Notes under the pieces: generated by a model | Told to the model about the DNA's origin: nothing | Databases searched by the model: none | Seen by the model: only the letters and a program-made list of their open reading frames with translations | DNA from: Mesaphorura yosii | Lineage: Eukaryota; Arthropoda; Collembola; Poduromorpha; Tullbergiidae | Direction of reading: 5' to 3' | Length of the DNA stretch: 64,000 bases | NCBI GenBank assembly: GCA_009869945.1 | Contig: WIXG01000031.1 | Coordinates: 304,602 to 368,601, forward strand | Program-made: the position numbers and the translations under genes | In this document: piece by piece, positions 1-14,500 of the stretch | Numbering within the stretch: position 1 is the stretch's first letter | Layout: every line of letters starts with the position of its first letter

Positions 1-1582
1 GTGTGCGATTTCACTGAAACTATCTTAAGAAATATCTAATTGGCTCAATATCACGTACTTCCAAAACTCAATAATCGCTCCTCTTCACGCCTGAGTCCAA
101 ATAATTGTATGTATTAATTCTCTCTGGGCCTCTCCATTTTGAAAATAGAGTCCTCATACATCATATCTGCATCAGTCTGGGTTCTGAGTCCCGAGGTGAT
201 AAAGCTGGAGCTGTCCACACCGAGACACTGACGGAATGAAGCCATAACTCATAACTCACGAGTCGCGACATGACTCATCTTCATAAATATTGTGCTGCCG
301 ACGTTGTTCATCAAGTTTCTTCACTTCACATCAACCCGCGCTACAAACAAAGGCTGAGATGTGCTGTGCAGATCGGAGAAGGAGAAAGTTACGACTTTCA
401 TAATAACGCTTGCATCGGGCCATGAAAATGAGGCAGTAAAATATTATGAACTTATACGAGCGTGTGACCAGGACAAGTGCAGACTTGCAGTCGTGGAAAA
501 AGTAATAAAAATGAAAGATAGTCAAGTTAGTGCTGGCACACTTTACATATAATATTAAAAGGGACCGAACCCCCGCGACTCAACGCGGCCCGGTCGAGTT
601 GTCGCACTATAATGAAAAAATTAAAAGCGGATTCTTGACGATGATGATGAATTCAGTCAGTCGAATAATTTTGGGGTTTGAGTTGGAGGTTCTTGTGATT
701 ATTTTACAAAGAGAAAGTTTCACCACTGCATTGCCATTGTAGGCAGAAACTTCTAACAGAGACGAGAGGACGAGACAAAGAAAGTGCAGTGCAGCAGGTG
801 AAATTTTTGCGAGCTTGGGACCACGAGAAACCGCACGAAATGAAATAATAAAAGTATGGAGCCTGCCTGCCTCTGCCTGCCTGGTTGCAATCATACAAAG
901 ATTCTCTCGGAAAGATTTTATTATTTTAGTCAGAATGCTAAAAAGATAACGTAATTATGTTCTCTGCTTTGTCAGATGAAAGACTCGAACACTTTCTTCA
1001 CCTTTGGTATTTTCAGGGTATATTCCTCTTCGTAGTCAGACTCCTTCAGTGCCTGCGTCTTCCCATTAAAATTATCTTTACATCTGTCTTTTCGTCAGCG
1101 CTCTCATTTAGCGTACGTCGACTTTCTTCACCTCAGCGCTACAGCGAGTATTTATGTAAATTACGATGAAAGTAACATGGAAGACTCTGTCCTGCCTCTT
1201 TGCTTCTCGCCAGCGTAATTCGCTCGCGTTAATCTAGGCCAGGCGGAGAAAGGGTTATTAGGCCCTATTAGTCTTGTCAATTAATTGCAGAATCCCAGCA
1301 GCTCCCTCAAATTTATCAGCATTAAATGCCAGTGTTAAATCTCTTTCTACTTTAGGACATCAATTAACATGTAACGAGTAGATGAGAACATAGAAACCAA
1401 TAGCATTCAGTCACGCTTGCCATTTAAAATCCAGAATTTGCATGAATCCGGCAAATTACGAAATTACCCGGAGCACGAATTTTACATACTTCAAGTTAAT
1501 TCACATTTTCATTTCACACACATTCACATGAGACCATGGCGAAGCGATACTTTACAGCCGAACTGTGTTAGGAATGTCTCAC
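1..1582. other. intron or 3' sequence of the SAM gene, no gene seen
   Basis: No open frame here has a splice acceptor in the right phase and credible composition. At 861-884 there is an imperfect CCTG tandem repeat. I see nothing else. Confidence 0.5.
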
Positions 1583-2596
1583 CTTAAAATTTTGCAATGC
1601 CCAGGCGCTTATTTCACCAACGCCAATTTCGTCGGCCTCCTCTACGTGGGCATTCATAATTGCAACACTTGCTCGCTTGTCTCTCCATGATGACGGTGAC
1701 ACGACTTGTCCCACTTCAATTGCCGAGGCTGAGTGGCGATGGTGGAGCGGTTCATTCATTATCGCTGTGCTCTTGACCTTGCTTAACTTCAAACCCATGA
1801 CTTCCGGCGCCGGGTGAGTCTCAAGCACGTCGCGTCCACTTTTGTCTGTCTCTGTGTGTGAGCACAGATTCGACACGGAAGCTGCGACTGTGGCGGTAGC
1901 CAAATCACCGCTGCTGCTGCTATCAGTTGTATTGCTATAACTCGAGTATCCGGAGGTGACAGATAATCTGAACTCTGGTTCGTACAGCATATGAAGCTGT
2001 GATTGACTGTGTTGATAGTTGTCCTGGAATGAAGTCGACGCCCGATTGCTCTGTGTCTCTGTGTCACCTGCCCCACTGATTGAGTTACTCAGATTGCTGT
2101 CAATGTTTGTGCTTGCCTTTGATGTCGACTCTGATTTGAGGCCGCTTTCCTCGAATTGAAACAGATTGCGACTGAATGGTGTTGATTCAGACCTTTTCAG
2201 ATTATTTTGCTCTTCGTCATCACCCTCATTGCTTGGCACATAAAAAACGGACTTTGGAGTTGGAGTCGCACTTGACGAATTGTTATTGCTAACCGTCATG
2301 GAATTCTTGAGGTCTTTCAGGAACTGGAAGAATGCCACTCGACTCGGTCGTTGCGTAGTGGGTGAAGAATCAGAGGCAGAAGTACTCACATTAGTCATGA
2401 CGCTATTTCTTCGATTGCCGTTGTAACTGTCATTGTTGTTGTTTAGCTGTGGCTGCGCGGGTGATGAGCACGTTGGCCTCATGTCAATGCTTCCTGCAAT
2501 ATCTGTCGTACTGCGTCTTCTAGTATTCCTTAGCAGTATGTTCTTCTCCTTAGAAAACATGTTTGTGGAATTTTTGTGAATGAGTAACGTACTGAG
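1583..2596 (-). CDS. SAM gene exon 8: long Ser-rich exon
   Basis: This exon holds 338 codons, phase 0 to phase 0, ending AAG then GTGAGACA. The acceptor (CCTGCAG before CTCAGTACG) has a weak pyrimidine tract, so the left boundary is less sure. The sequence also contains an internal ATG (MFSKEKNILLRN) that could serve an alternative first exon. It carries basic and Ser-rich patches (RNTRRRSTTDIAGS, SVTSGYSSYSNTTDSSS) and ends VGEISAWALQNFK, which looks more ordered and probably continues in the next exon outside the window. Its link to exon 7 across 11.8 kb rests on phase and composition only. Confidence 0.6.
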
Positions 2597-5500
2597 CTGC
2601 AGGTTCAAGTGGAGTCAAAACTAACGTCACGGATTTGCTGATATACGGCCTACACGGCCATTGAAGTACTCGTTTCAAGAAACTCCCAAAATATTCTAAA
2701 GTGCTTGGTCGATGACTTGATAACGACAATTGTCATGAAGTATGAATCAATAACCCCAAACGAAATGAAAATTACACGGCAAAACAACAATAACACTACT
2801 CAATTGCGTGGCTGTGATTACATTTAGTGTATGAGTGCGTAGTAATTGGTTTACGTGCAAAACAAAAACATTGCGAATTGTGAATCGGATGACACTTGCT
2901 AATGCTAATGCACATGTCAATGTAAATAAAAACCTAAATCAGTCACACAATTTAATACGACTTATGTTGTCTATATGCACTACAGGTTTGTCAACAGGAA
3001 ATTAGATTTGGACACGGACTGGGAATCAAAATCCTTTCTACACTTCGCGTATTAAAAATTGCGAATCAACGAAGCAGTCCAAAGTCTAGTGTCCGGCAAC
3101 CTAGACAACACTTCCTGGGAATTGAAGACGAAACATCAGGCTAGCCAGGCAGCTTGACCACTCACAATATCCTGTCTGCCCAGTTTGTTCAGTGACTAAC
3201 ACCGATTTGGTAACGAAGTTGCAAATAAAAACTGATTTTAACTGATCGTATTCTGAACTTGTTCAGTGCTGTGGAGTCGTACGGACACTGTGACTGATGA
3301 GTGCTAGCACAAAGAGTTCTGATGCCATGTCTATCATAATCACCAGACAGACGTTGCAACTTGTTTTGAAAACACAATTCCAATCAATAATTTAGTGTAT
3401 ATTTATTGACGTCTCTTTCCGTTTCATCTGTCCTAAACTCTCATTTCACTCTTTGTTCTTGCTTTGGTTTCTGAAGCACTTCAAGAAAACTCATTCTTCA
3501 CAACTGTAAATCTGGCACTACTTTTGCACATGCAAGTGAGTCATTGTTTCCTGCTACTGTTGCTGTGCTTAAAGTTTGCTAAGTCACATCGAGCCTCCCT
3601 GGAAGCGACGAGAAGTCATAAATCATTAGCCCAATTTTTACTACCAAGTAATTTGAAACTGCTTGAATTAGCTTTCGCTTGCGCATTTCGTATCAAAATT
3701 CAAGTCTTTATGGCACTTGCACTTGTACTAATGGCTTTGGCTTTGGCTTTGGCTGGAGGAACACGATAGCTCAGCATCATTCTCCTTTGTTTGTGCCATG
3801 ATGGAGATGAGTCATGTAAATTGATAAGTGTTAACTTTGCCTGTCACTCGCCCATGAATTCGATTGTCGTCTTTGTTTGCTGTTTTCGTAACAACAACAG
3901 CGTGCTTCAGCTTTCTGGCCACACTTTTATCAATTGAGAATTGACACAATTATCAAAAAGCAGAGGTAAACACAGACAAAAATCTCCGATAACAGCTTCT
4001 TATGTCGAGAAATAACCCGGGCTTGCAGGCGCTTTTACGTGTCCAGTGCTCTGTCTGAGAGTCTGTTTAGAATGGGTTCGTTAATCCACTAGCGTCCAAT
4101 TATCCTAATTTTAACTGCACAACTCTACAGGAGTAGCCGTCGTCGTCAGTACTTTACGTAAGCACGATTAGTACGAGCTGCACGTTCTGCGAACCAGAGT
4201 TGATGGACATTGCTCGGGAAAGATACAATCACGGCTTTTGTTCATGCTTCAGTGAACGACGTAATAATAGCAATGTTAACGTCCATAATGCCAGCTCATC
4301 TTGGAAGTTATGAATTGTTAAGAATATAATGATCATGATGCATTGTCATGCAACGCGCAGTCGCACGCAGCCAATATTCACGACTCTATTCTTGTCTGTC
4401 CATCTGATGATCTAATCTTCCGAAGAAGCACAGAGCAGGAAAAAATACTGGACAGTATCGGAATGCCGACACGCAAACACAAAATGCAATACACATCGAC
4501 GCACGAGCATGTTCGATAATCTGCAAAGAATGTCACAAATATTCAAATATCATCTCGCAAAAAATCAGTGTCACATTCTTTCGTGATCTGCCCTGTAATT
4601 CATGCGAACGCGAATAATGAGCTACCGGAAAACTCAACTCAGAATCTATTATTCATGAACTTGCTACTTGAAGGATGAAATTGATTGGCATTCGCAATTG
4701 CATGGAGTGGAGTTTTCATTCAGGCTTTTGCACTCTACTCACGGTATTTATTCCAATTTACTGATCATGCAGTTTCGGCGCATGGCAAGTTGAAAATGCG
4801 CGTGTGCGTGCAGACTTCAGCACAGACAGACAGCATGGCCAGCAGAATGACAAACAGAAGGATTAATGATCCAAAACAATCAAACAAACACAAACGCGGA
4901 AAGTGAATGCATACAGAGGACGAATAGGCCGTAGCCATATTTTACTCGTATTATAAAAAAACAGTCCAGCAGGTGTATTTACTCACATGATTAAATTTAC
5001 ATAACCTGCTTGCACTTTGTGCTCCGAATCCGAGGACCAAAAATAATACAAAAATACATTTGCTCCTGATAGCATTACACTTTACGTTGTCGGGAAGTTT
5101 AGATTTTGCTGGAGAGCTCTCCAATTTCATAAAGTATTCGAAAAATCTCTTGCATGCATAATAAGCTGCTGCTATTCTCCGCTGCAACCCCAGCAAAGAA
5201 ATCATAATAATGCAACGCTCAGCATAAAATATTCTGAATTCGGACTCGACACCTCTCTCGTGTCTGACGCTGAGAATCTGCTGTTTCTGCTGGAACTTAG
5301 CTAGAAATACTGTGGTGTAGCTTTGAACCTCATAAATAAAACGAAAAATATTTATTCCACTCAGCCTAAAAACTCACACTTCTTCAATTCATTCTTCTAT
5401 GCTAATTGTAATGCACATACACGAGTCTGCATCCTTGATTGAGTATTTCGTTCATTCATGATCATTCTTTCAATCTGATTCATCAATTCATTAATTTCAG

Positions 5501-8500
5501 TCAACAATGAGTTCTAGTACACACAATTCTAGTTTCGGGCATGGTTTGGGTGCACACCACTTGATAATTCCATGAAATTGTCGGTATTGCAACCGCCAAG
5601 TCAGGTGAACTGGATTTATTTCATGGTACTTCGGCGTTTCATTGCGAAGCCAAATGATAATTCGCGTACCATGCAGACATCTTCCGTTAGTTAACCAATT
5701 ATTGCAAACTTCCATTAAATGTCAGGATGAGGATCTGCCTTCACGTCCGCCAGAATTAATCAAACAGTTAAAATACCCTTCAGACTAAGAGGGCCACGCA
5801 CGATGCAAAATATATTCAGAATTTATCCAGACACAAGCCTGAACAGTGCAGACACGAGCGGCGGGTCACTATACCCGTGATCCGATTTACCCAACCAAAA
5901 ACCTTTGCATTTGCACGATCATGATCACAGAATTTCACAGAACGCCATAACTCACTAAAGTAGGAACTGACATGACATGGCATGGCAGCTTGTATTATGC
6001 TTTTGTACTGCAATTATAGATTCCGAATTAGCATGCATAACTGCATCGCTCCACTGTGGTTACGTGACATGACATTTTCATGTTGGAATATTTATGCGAA
6101 CAGGAAATGAAAGAGAGAAAATACCAAAATCGAGAGTGAGAGTGCTTCCTTTTAGCCGATGCGACTTGAAAATCTCTACGTGCAGCTCTCTAATTGGGGA
6201 GGACAGCAAGAGCTTTGGAAGATTCGAGCGAAATAGATATTCGTCAAAGTCTGGCTCAAAATGCGCTGGAAACAAAATGTATTAATATGCACTGTATCCT
6301 CCAAATGATCTTTCAAGTCTACATTTGAACTCGTGCTTCTCGCTCGCCACATTGCAGGCAGAGACTACAGTCGAATCAGAGCTTGAAATTCTCGGGCTTT
6401 ACACGAATGGTCACTAGTCACTATTCTCAAGTTTAGAGGAAATAATTTATGCAGAGCACTCGTAATTGTGTCTTAATACTTAATACATTTGCCTGCAAAC
6501 TCGAACAAGTCCTTATAATGATTAATTCGCAATAACAATAAGGTCAATATTGCCTTACGTGTTTCTTGGAAATCCACTTTGACCAGCAATGCACCATTTT
6601 AAACTTCAAATGAACACACCGTACCCGATTTAAGCTTAAAGCGAGTTATTTCGTGGGCACGCTACATTGTAAATTGTTCTCGTGTCTATTTCCCTAAATA
6701 CATAAGTCTAGGACCAAAAATAGTCTGTCACAAAATCGCACCTTCCCAGTTTAATGGCACTTTGGTTCCTAGTTCACACTTCCTTTAACAGTTCCTAGCT
6801 TAATTCCACTGCGAAGTACGTGAACTTTATCCATGAGTTTATTTTGCGGTTTGTTTCCAAATTCAGTAACGAGTACTCAATGAAGCTGGAAGCTCATTGC
6901 ACTCGTGGTGAACCGACATAAGGATAGATTTGAGACCACCTGTTCGATTACTGTGTAAATTAGAAGCTGAATTGGTACAGCATTGGAATTTTATATCATT
7001 TTTATTTCCAGTAGCGTGACGTGGCGGTTTACACACTTGTGTCGTATAATTATTCATAAAATTAATCATCAAATGACGATCCTGGCATTCATTTGCCGGG
7101 ATCCGAGATGTCGAGATGGATGGAGTTGGAAAACGATTCACAATTCAGGAAAGCCCAAATCTTTATGGACAAGTGTGTCCTCATTCGAATTTGAATACGG
7201 ATGGCCACATTCGCAGACGCACATTTGTGTGGTTTGCGTATGTAGAACGATGAAATTGTCACATCAAATTAGAAACTTATTTTGTGTAGTTTATTTGACA
7301 AAGTTCCTGCCTGGCATTCAACAACACGAGCACAGGACAGGACAAAGGAGCGCGAGAGCCACACTTGCCCATTTAATTATAATTCCAAGGTAGAGTCGGT
7401 AGTTATTTAGACCATTGTGAAGCGCCTTCCTTGTTTCTAGTCTCGCGGCCGTGCAAATAGTTCAAGTTTGGACTCAATTTTTGGTCATTTTACATTGAAA
7501 CTACAAATTTTTGACCATGTGCTTCTTTTCGCTCCCTTCAAACCCCAATTGCCATTCACAAGTATGAAATACGAAAGGTCTTTACGTTTACTTCCTCAAA
7601 GCCGTCAAAACGTACCTGAACTGTGTTATAACACTATTTATAAAGCAAGTAACGAGGCAGCATTGGCATTTGGCAGCATTAGCATTCAATAAAACAATGA
7701 TCATTTAGTATCAATTTATGAGGCACAGGCACACCGTTGAACTTCAAGGGAACTCGACACAGCGCAAACAATGTGCATTATTAATGTGCACACCGCGCGT
7801 AGTACGGCTGTAGTAATCTCGGACGAGGTTACATTCTCATTTAAAAATGGGGATAGCAGTTGGGGTTAAAGTGGGTCAGTGGTATGATGGTCATGGTCTC
7901 GAATCGTGTCAATCCTTTCCTACGCCAAACCAAGGCGCGCCACGCACCTGAGCGTACTTGTTCTGCGTGCTGCTGCCGTGTTCCCTTTCCCTCTCGTCTT
8001 CTCGATGCATTTCAACAATAGCAGCAACAATGTCAGTCGCGTTTCCTTTCATTCGTTGGACTCACTTGCATTTTCTGCTTGCAACTTGCCTTCCCCATGC
8101 AATCAATAGGTACGGCAGTGGAGCGTACTTGAAAATGGTTTCTTCCTGCCATGAACTACTTTTGAGAATGAATTCAAGAGTAAGCAATGACGACGGTTGA
8201 GTGTGCTACATATTCATGCTGCTGCCTCTGGCTCTCATTGGGTCAGAGTCGTCAGTCACATCCGGACGACTAAATAATGTGAATAAGGTACCATTGCTTC
8301 ATGCCTGGGCTCTGTGCTACTGTCACTGCCAAAACTCTTGCACGTGGGCACTCATACACGAGGCGTGGATGATCCTATTTTGACGAGAGTGGCCGGGGTT
8401 TGTTTACGTTCAATTCAGCTGGATAGCGAACAAGTGTAGGCCCAACGTGCATTTGAGCCTGGCAAGCGAAACAGTGTGGGTTGCAATGGAAGTGGATTCC

Positions 8501-11500
8501 CCTCGGCCATGTGGCAAGTCGAAATGATATCGTCGAGCCAAGCTCTTTAAAACTAATGCTGTTCTACTTTCAGAATCCATTCGGTCCTTCTCCGATCCGC
8601 CTTGTTTCTCAATGGTTTCATGCCCGCCTCGTGACCTTCAGACTGGTCTACATTTCAAGTGTACCCCTTCCACAAGCACAGTACTGTGATGCAACGGAAT
8701 ACGTAACGAAACCCACGCCCAATCCCTTGCATTCTGTGCTCCTCTGCCAGAGCCGTGAGCCAGTGCCACTAGTTGCACATGATTGAAGGAAGAGGTTCGT
8801 CTGCTAAACTCACAACCCACAAAGGTAACCTTTACCTAGAAAATGTATTTACCACTGTGCCTTACTTTTACTCACCAGCTCAACATGACGTCAAAAATTT
8901 CAGTGACTCTCGCGTTCTTGTGCTCCTTTTTTACAGTCAAACCTTTCCACCCCAAAAATTCAGGATAACAGAATCTAACGTACTATTTACTCGAGCCTCT
9001 TGCGTGAGTCCCACATTCAGTTGGAAGAGTTCAACTTTCAATGTCAGGATGATGTCTCTTCTGCCCTGCTCGGCATTCGATGTTTGTTTGCGTACTATGC
9101 AATGAGAAATTAATACGAGTAACGCAATACGAAATTACAGACAAGATTTCAAGTACGCAATGTTTATCGTTCATTTGTTATTGAGACATGCCCGTGCTAG
9201 TGCTTGGTGATGAAATGAACGAGGAAGTTGCATTTGTAAGGCTTTCGAGCTGTGCCATGTATTCTCACAGAGTACAATTTATTAACAGTTAGGAGGACGA
9301 ATGATGGACTCTGCTCTACGCTGGAATACTGGAAAAGCATGGAGAATAACCCGTCAGGGCTTAATCACAGGAAACCGAACCATGGGAAAATGAGAACATA
9401 TGGCAGCCTCCTTTGTCTTTGATTCTGCCGTGAATGAATGAAATATAAAAAGAAGTTTAAACAATCTTATTCATAAAATCGAAATTGAAATCTCCGAGTC
9501 GTCGAGATGGAATTTCTTCTATCAACAAGTTTGAGTTTCATATGTCATTGTCAGTGCAAACAGTCGCCGAAAGTATTGTATTGCTGCAATACTTCTCCTT
9601 CGCCTTGCCCTTGTATGTCATTCTTTGTGTTAAAAATGTATTAATCATCATTCACTCCGGTTCACATTCATGAGCTCCAGCAATTTGTCATTGCAGTGTC
9701 AAAACGCGACACAATACAGCCTTCCCTTTGACTCTGTACAAAGAAATTTCGCAACTTATTCTTTAGTAGATGAACCATCGAGCTATGAGCCAATGCCACT
9801 GCTACCATCTTACTGTGTCTTCGCTTCGGTTGGTTCTACTCAACTATTGCATCAAGCCGCAATAAAGCAGTGAAAGGTCTAACCTGTTGTGCCGTGCCCC
9901 ATACCCGTGCTCTATAATGGGTTTCATGGATGTGGAACCGAGCTCTTGGCAAGGCGGTCCGAGTTTATCCGAATTCGCCTTCTTTGCATGACGCACAAGA
10001 GAGTTTCCCCGAGATTTATACAGCAGCGAGCATTTCTGCATTACAATGCGGTGTGTACTTTGTGTATTCAGCTATAGCATAGCAGTAGTAAGTCTAGATG
10101 AAGTTCATCTCTCGGTTTTGATGACCGTGAACGTGAACAATATTTGTGCGGGATGAGACAGGGAAAGTCTGGTGCGGAGAAGAGCGAAGAGGGGTACGCA
10201 TTCACAAAACAGGGAACAGAGAGTATGGTTCGGGATCGGAGAATTTCAGGGTCAACATCTGACCCAATTTCATGATTTCTAGGCCTTGTCTTACCATCAC
10301 AAGGTTGAGCAGGCCCGAATTCAATACTCCGAAGGTTACTTGACTCTACTCAAGGTATACGCTGCGCCTATATGGAACAACGTACCGCTCTGCTCAGTGC
10401 GCACAGCGTACACTGCTGATGCATTGTACAAGTACAGCTACATATTAGGCAATGCAATGCAGCCAATGTTGGGTAGGATATTTAACACAGGGACCCTGAA
10501 CATGGGATCTTCGAGTCGACAGTGTGCCAGCTATTAAAAAGTTACTTTTCATTTTATGTACATTCCACAGGCAACAACGGCCCAGGCCCAGTCGTTGTCA
10601 GTCTTCTTCCCTCATCAACTTGGCTTCATCTTGTGTATTGAATAAGTCATACTTACCAAACAGTATTATTCTCGTGCAACCTTGCTCAAGTTTATCATAT
10701 AAATACATGCAACAACAACTTGTTGGTTCGCTCGTCCTCTTTTTATGGAGCCTGCCTGTGATGGAGAGTTTACCACACCACACTGTCCATTGATAAGTAA
10801 CATGGCCAAGTACTAGTGTAATGCTTAGTGGCTTACAACTTTACGGTGCCATGCTAAACAAAATACAGTATTGTGCGTCACAGAGCTGCGCTGTTGGGAA
10901 AACAGGAAGGTCAAGTTACAATTAAACATGTCAGTGCTGGCTGCACATGTAACTAAACTTCAACCGGACACCCCTCCACTTCTGGAGAAACGAAGCGCGC
11001 TGTTTGTGCGTCCTATCCAGGACCCGTGCTCAACATCTGGCCAGCAGATCTCATTTTCGATTTTAAAGTGACGGAGAGTGGTGGAACAGGTTGGGATCAG
11101 ATGTACTTGAGAAGTTACGTTGTGCCTCAGTTAACATTGAGTGCCTGACTCGTTAACTCTGATTTGTGAGGTTCGCGCAGTCCGGGTAGTGCAACCTTCA
11201 AATTTGGTGCTAATTAAATCAGTTTGGCACATGCCAATGCCAACTCTCAATCAACTGTGACCCAAGTTCAGGTGCTTCTGCGAATTACCCTGTGCGTATT
11301 TTCATAATTTCCAATTTTGTACATTGTGTATATGTCGCTTTGCCCAGTTAGAATCAGCTAAATCAGTTCGTGAATTCTACAGAAATTCATTTGCATTCAT
11401 TCCACAATCCGACAAAATCAGGAACCGTTGGAAAAATAATGTCACTGTGCTTGGCTACTTATGCAGAAAATGCTACCATTTAAAATTTACTCAAGTTTCA

Positions 11501-14500
11501 TGGAGAAGTAAGATGCACGATGCAGAAGCGTATTGCAATGTGCCAAATGAATACAAATCGACCTAATCAATTCAAAACGGTGCTGTGAGTAAAATGGTTA
11601 TCGCTTTGTGCAATAAAAGTTCAGATTTTGTACTCAAATGTTGTTCATTACTTCCTATTTGCTACGCGCTGGTTCTTTTCATGCCGAGTGCCGTACTCGT
11701 ACTGAAACGAATGTCCTTCAGATGAATTTGCTTTTTGCGCCTGCTTCACATTTCGCATTGTATGCCAACTCTTTCAATCACATAGAAAGTTACGGGCTGT
11801 GCTACCGCGTTGTTTTTTACCGTATTGCAAAAATCCAGACACAGGCAGACATAGAACCAATGCCAATGCAAAGCCAATGCCGTGCTTGGCCTGGGAACAC
11901 ACGTCGCCTGTTGGCATTGGACTTGGACTCTACGAGATCCAGAAGAGGAGTCGCAACCGTGTCTTCCAGCAGCACGAGCTCAAGCTGGATTCTGGATTTG
12001 AGACTGATGTTCCCTTCCCTGCTTGCAAATAGACAGTGGACAAAGAGTTCGCGTTCCGTGCAAATCGACGCGTGAGCACATGCGAAGTTAAGACAGACAA
12101 CCCTGTGCGATTCCACTAAAAAGTCGACTCCACCTGCCCACATGATTTCAAGTTCATCCCCATTAAATATATATGCATTTAAGGTACAATAACGGCTAAG
12201 CAAATGGCTCGATGCGCAATACATTAACTTTACTGTGTGCAAGGTACCTGCAAAGAAAAGTGAACTATTCCGAACTCAGCCTTCAAACTACCACTGTCTG
12301 GTACTAGTTAACCTAGAAACTACTCGTTTAGATTCTAGAAACCCACGACCTCTCTCATGCTCGTGCTAGCGCTAGCCCACTTTTCAAGTTCATGCGTCTA
12401 CTTTTCCAGGGTCTTCCAGATTTTAAAATATTTTGGAAGGCCAAGGCCTTTTCACTATTCATGTTCAAGGTAATGGCCTCGATCAGGCATGCAAGAGACA
12501 AGGTGGAACGTAACGTACGTAATGTGCGCATTTAATAAGCACAAACTTCATTACGAAACTTCAATTATCTGCTTCTTATGTGTGCTGTACGTAATTCTAT
12601 ACTCACGCGAATGCTATCTTCTTCCTCTTACATGTTAAACTCTGGCAATTGATAAATGATATCTGCAACATTGCGTCCGAATCTCCAACTCAATAATTAC
12701 TGGAATCTTAACTTCATCAGATTGGTACTCAGAAGTCGTAAATAATATCATACAATTATGATGGCTATGACTCCATTTCTCTGAAGCACTGCTCGTTTTT
12801 AACAATTAACGATTATTTACATCGGCGGGCCAGCGGGCAGTAGCCGGGCTCACAACTCATTTCGCAAATACCTTTTAAAATGGTAGCGCCACAAACTCAA
12901 TTGAATCCATAAATCTTTTATCCCCTCAGAACCGGAACCATTCTCCACTTTATTTCCATCACCCATCCAACGATTAAATTCCATTTTCGACCCGATTATG
13001 GATTTTAATTCTTAATTCATCTTCCGCTGCGACTTGGTCCGACTTCTTCCGCCATGACTTATCCCCATTTCACGGTTCCAGCCTTTTAACCTCACTTATG
13101 GCCGTGGCAGTAATATTTATGTAGGACGAGAATCAGAGCTTGAAACATGACCGAGTGCACATGATGCGAAGAGAGACCATTAGAAACTTCCAGTTTTCAC
13201 ATTTTCAAATCTACTGCCCTCCGCTACTTTCTTTCGAGCGTTCGCGTTTCGATAACGGGTGGCCTTATTGCCTTAAATGATCTTCTAATGGATTTTTCCT
13301 TTACTCGATTTTAAGTGGATCGCTTGGTACGGCATGATGCAAGGAAGTTGACTGAAAACATAGTGAAAAAGGAGACGCAACTTCAAGCCAAGTCTCCGGG
13401 CTCGGATTTCCGGTCTAATAAATGACAGGTCAACTCTCGCAAGCCGTACACAGAGCCTCTCCGCCCGAAAATAGAAAAGATGGAAAAGCCGACCGACACA
13501 GCCGCAGTTTCAAATTCTTCAAGTTCGGACTTCCGTCGCACGTTCGTTATACTCAAAAGCTATTTAAAGTCGGACCTAGTGCATTTTTCAAGAAGATAAA
13601 CCATGCCGTGCATGCTTGTTTGCATGTGACAGAAGGAAGGATGGCATGACGACAATATGCGACGAGGCTGCGGCTAGCTGAAAATGATGCTTCATTTCGT
13701 TTTCGCTCGTATAAACGAAGACTATCCTCGTAGCCTTGCTGAATGAATGCAATTTCAGTGATGTGTATAATCCGTATAATGTCATCTGTAGTAGGGAATT
13801 GAATCCCTAGACTTTTAGCCGAAAACAGTGCTCAATTTGAAACTAAATTATTTAGGAATCATCGTGAACTCATTCGACGGAAAACATGGATCAAGGCAAA
13901 AGACACATTTGAGGTAGTTTACAGAAACATAGACGGTCCAATCTTGTGGATTTAATATTTGCCAGGGATCAAAGGAGGTTCCAGTATAAGTATATGGCAC
14001 ATAAAAATTATAACAAAGATCGTTTTGAACAGACAATGTCTGGTAAGGCAGGCCTCAGCAGTAAAATTATAAGATACAACGTATTAACCTGAGGTTCGCA
14101 TTCGCTTCTGTTGTAAGAATAAAAAGAATTTGAGGATTATCCTGTATTCTTTACGATTTCAATTTGTTTTTGCATCAAATGCTTTCTTGTTCGCTAGCAA
14201 TAATAAAACTGAGTTTTGGTCTTGAGACTTGAGACTCAAGCGCTCAAGCTTTGAGCCGAGCGAGCGGTTTTGGTTCTACCTCTGGTTGGTTTGCCAAGTT
14301 TGCTTCAGTTTTGGTCAAATTAACGCACGCATGATTGAATTTAATAATTGAAAATAGTTTCAACAGTTTCGCAGAAGCGTTCAGCGCAATAAGCTTTAAA
14401 ACTAGCGGGAGGTAGTAAAAGGATTTCAGGCACTTACCAGATGCTGCTCCGCTTGGTCCTGTTCTTGTTGCGCAATCCGTTCCTTCCGCCGCTGGAAATC

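Noticed and set aside
11638-12075. 145-codon plus-strand frame
   Set aside because: Composition is mixed, no domain is seen and an equally long frame lies on the other strand at the same place, which points to random sequence.
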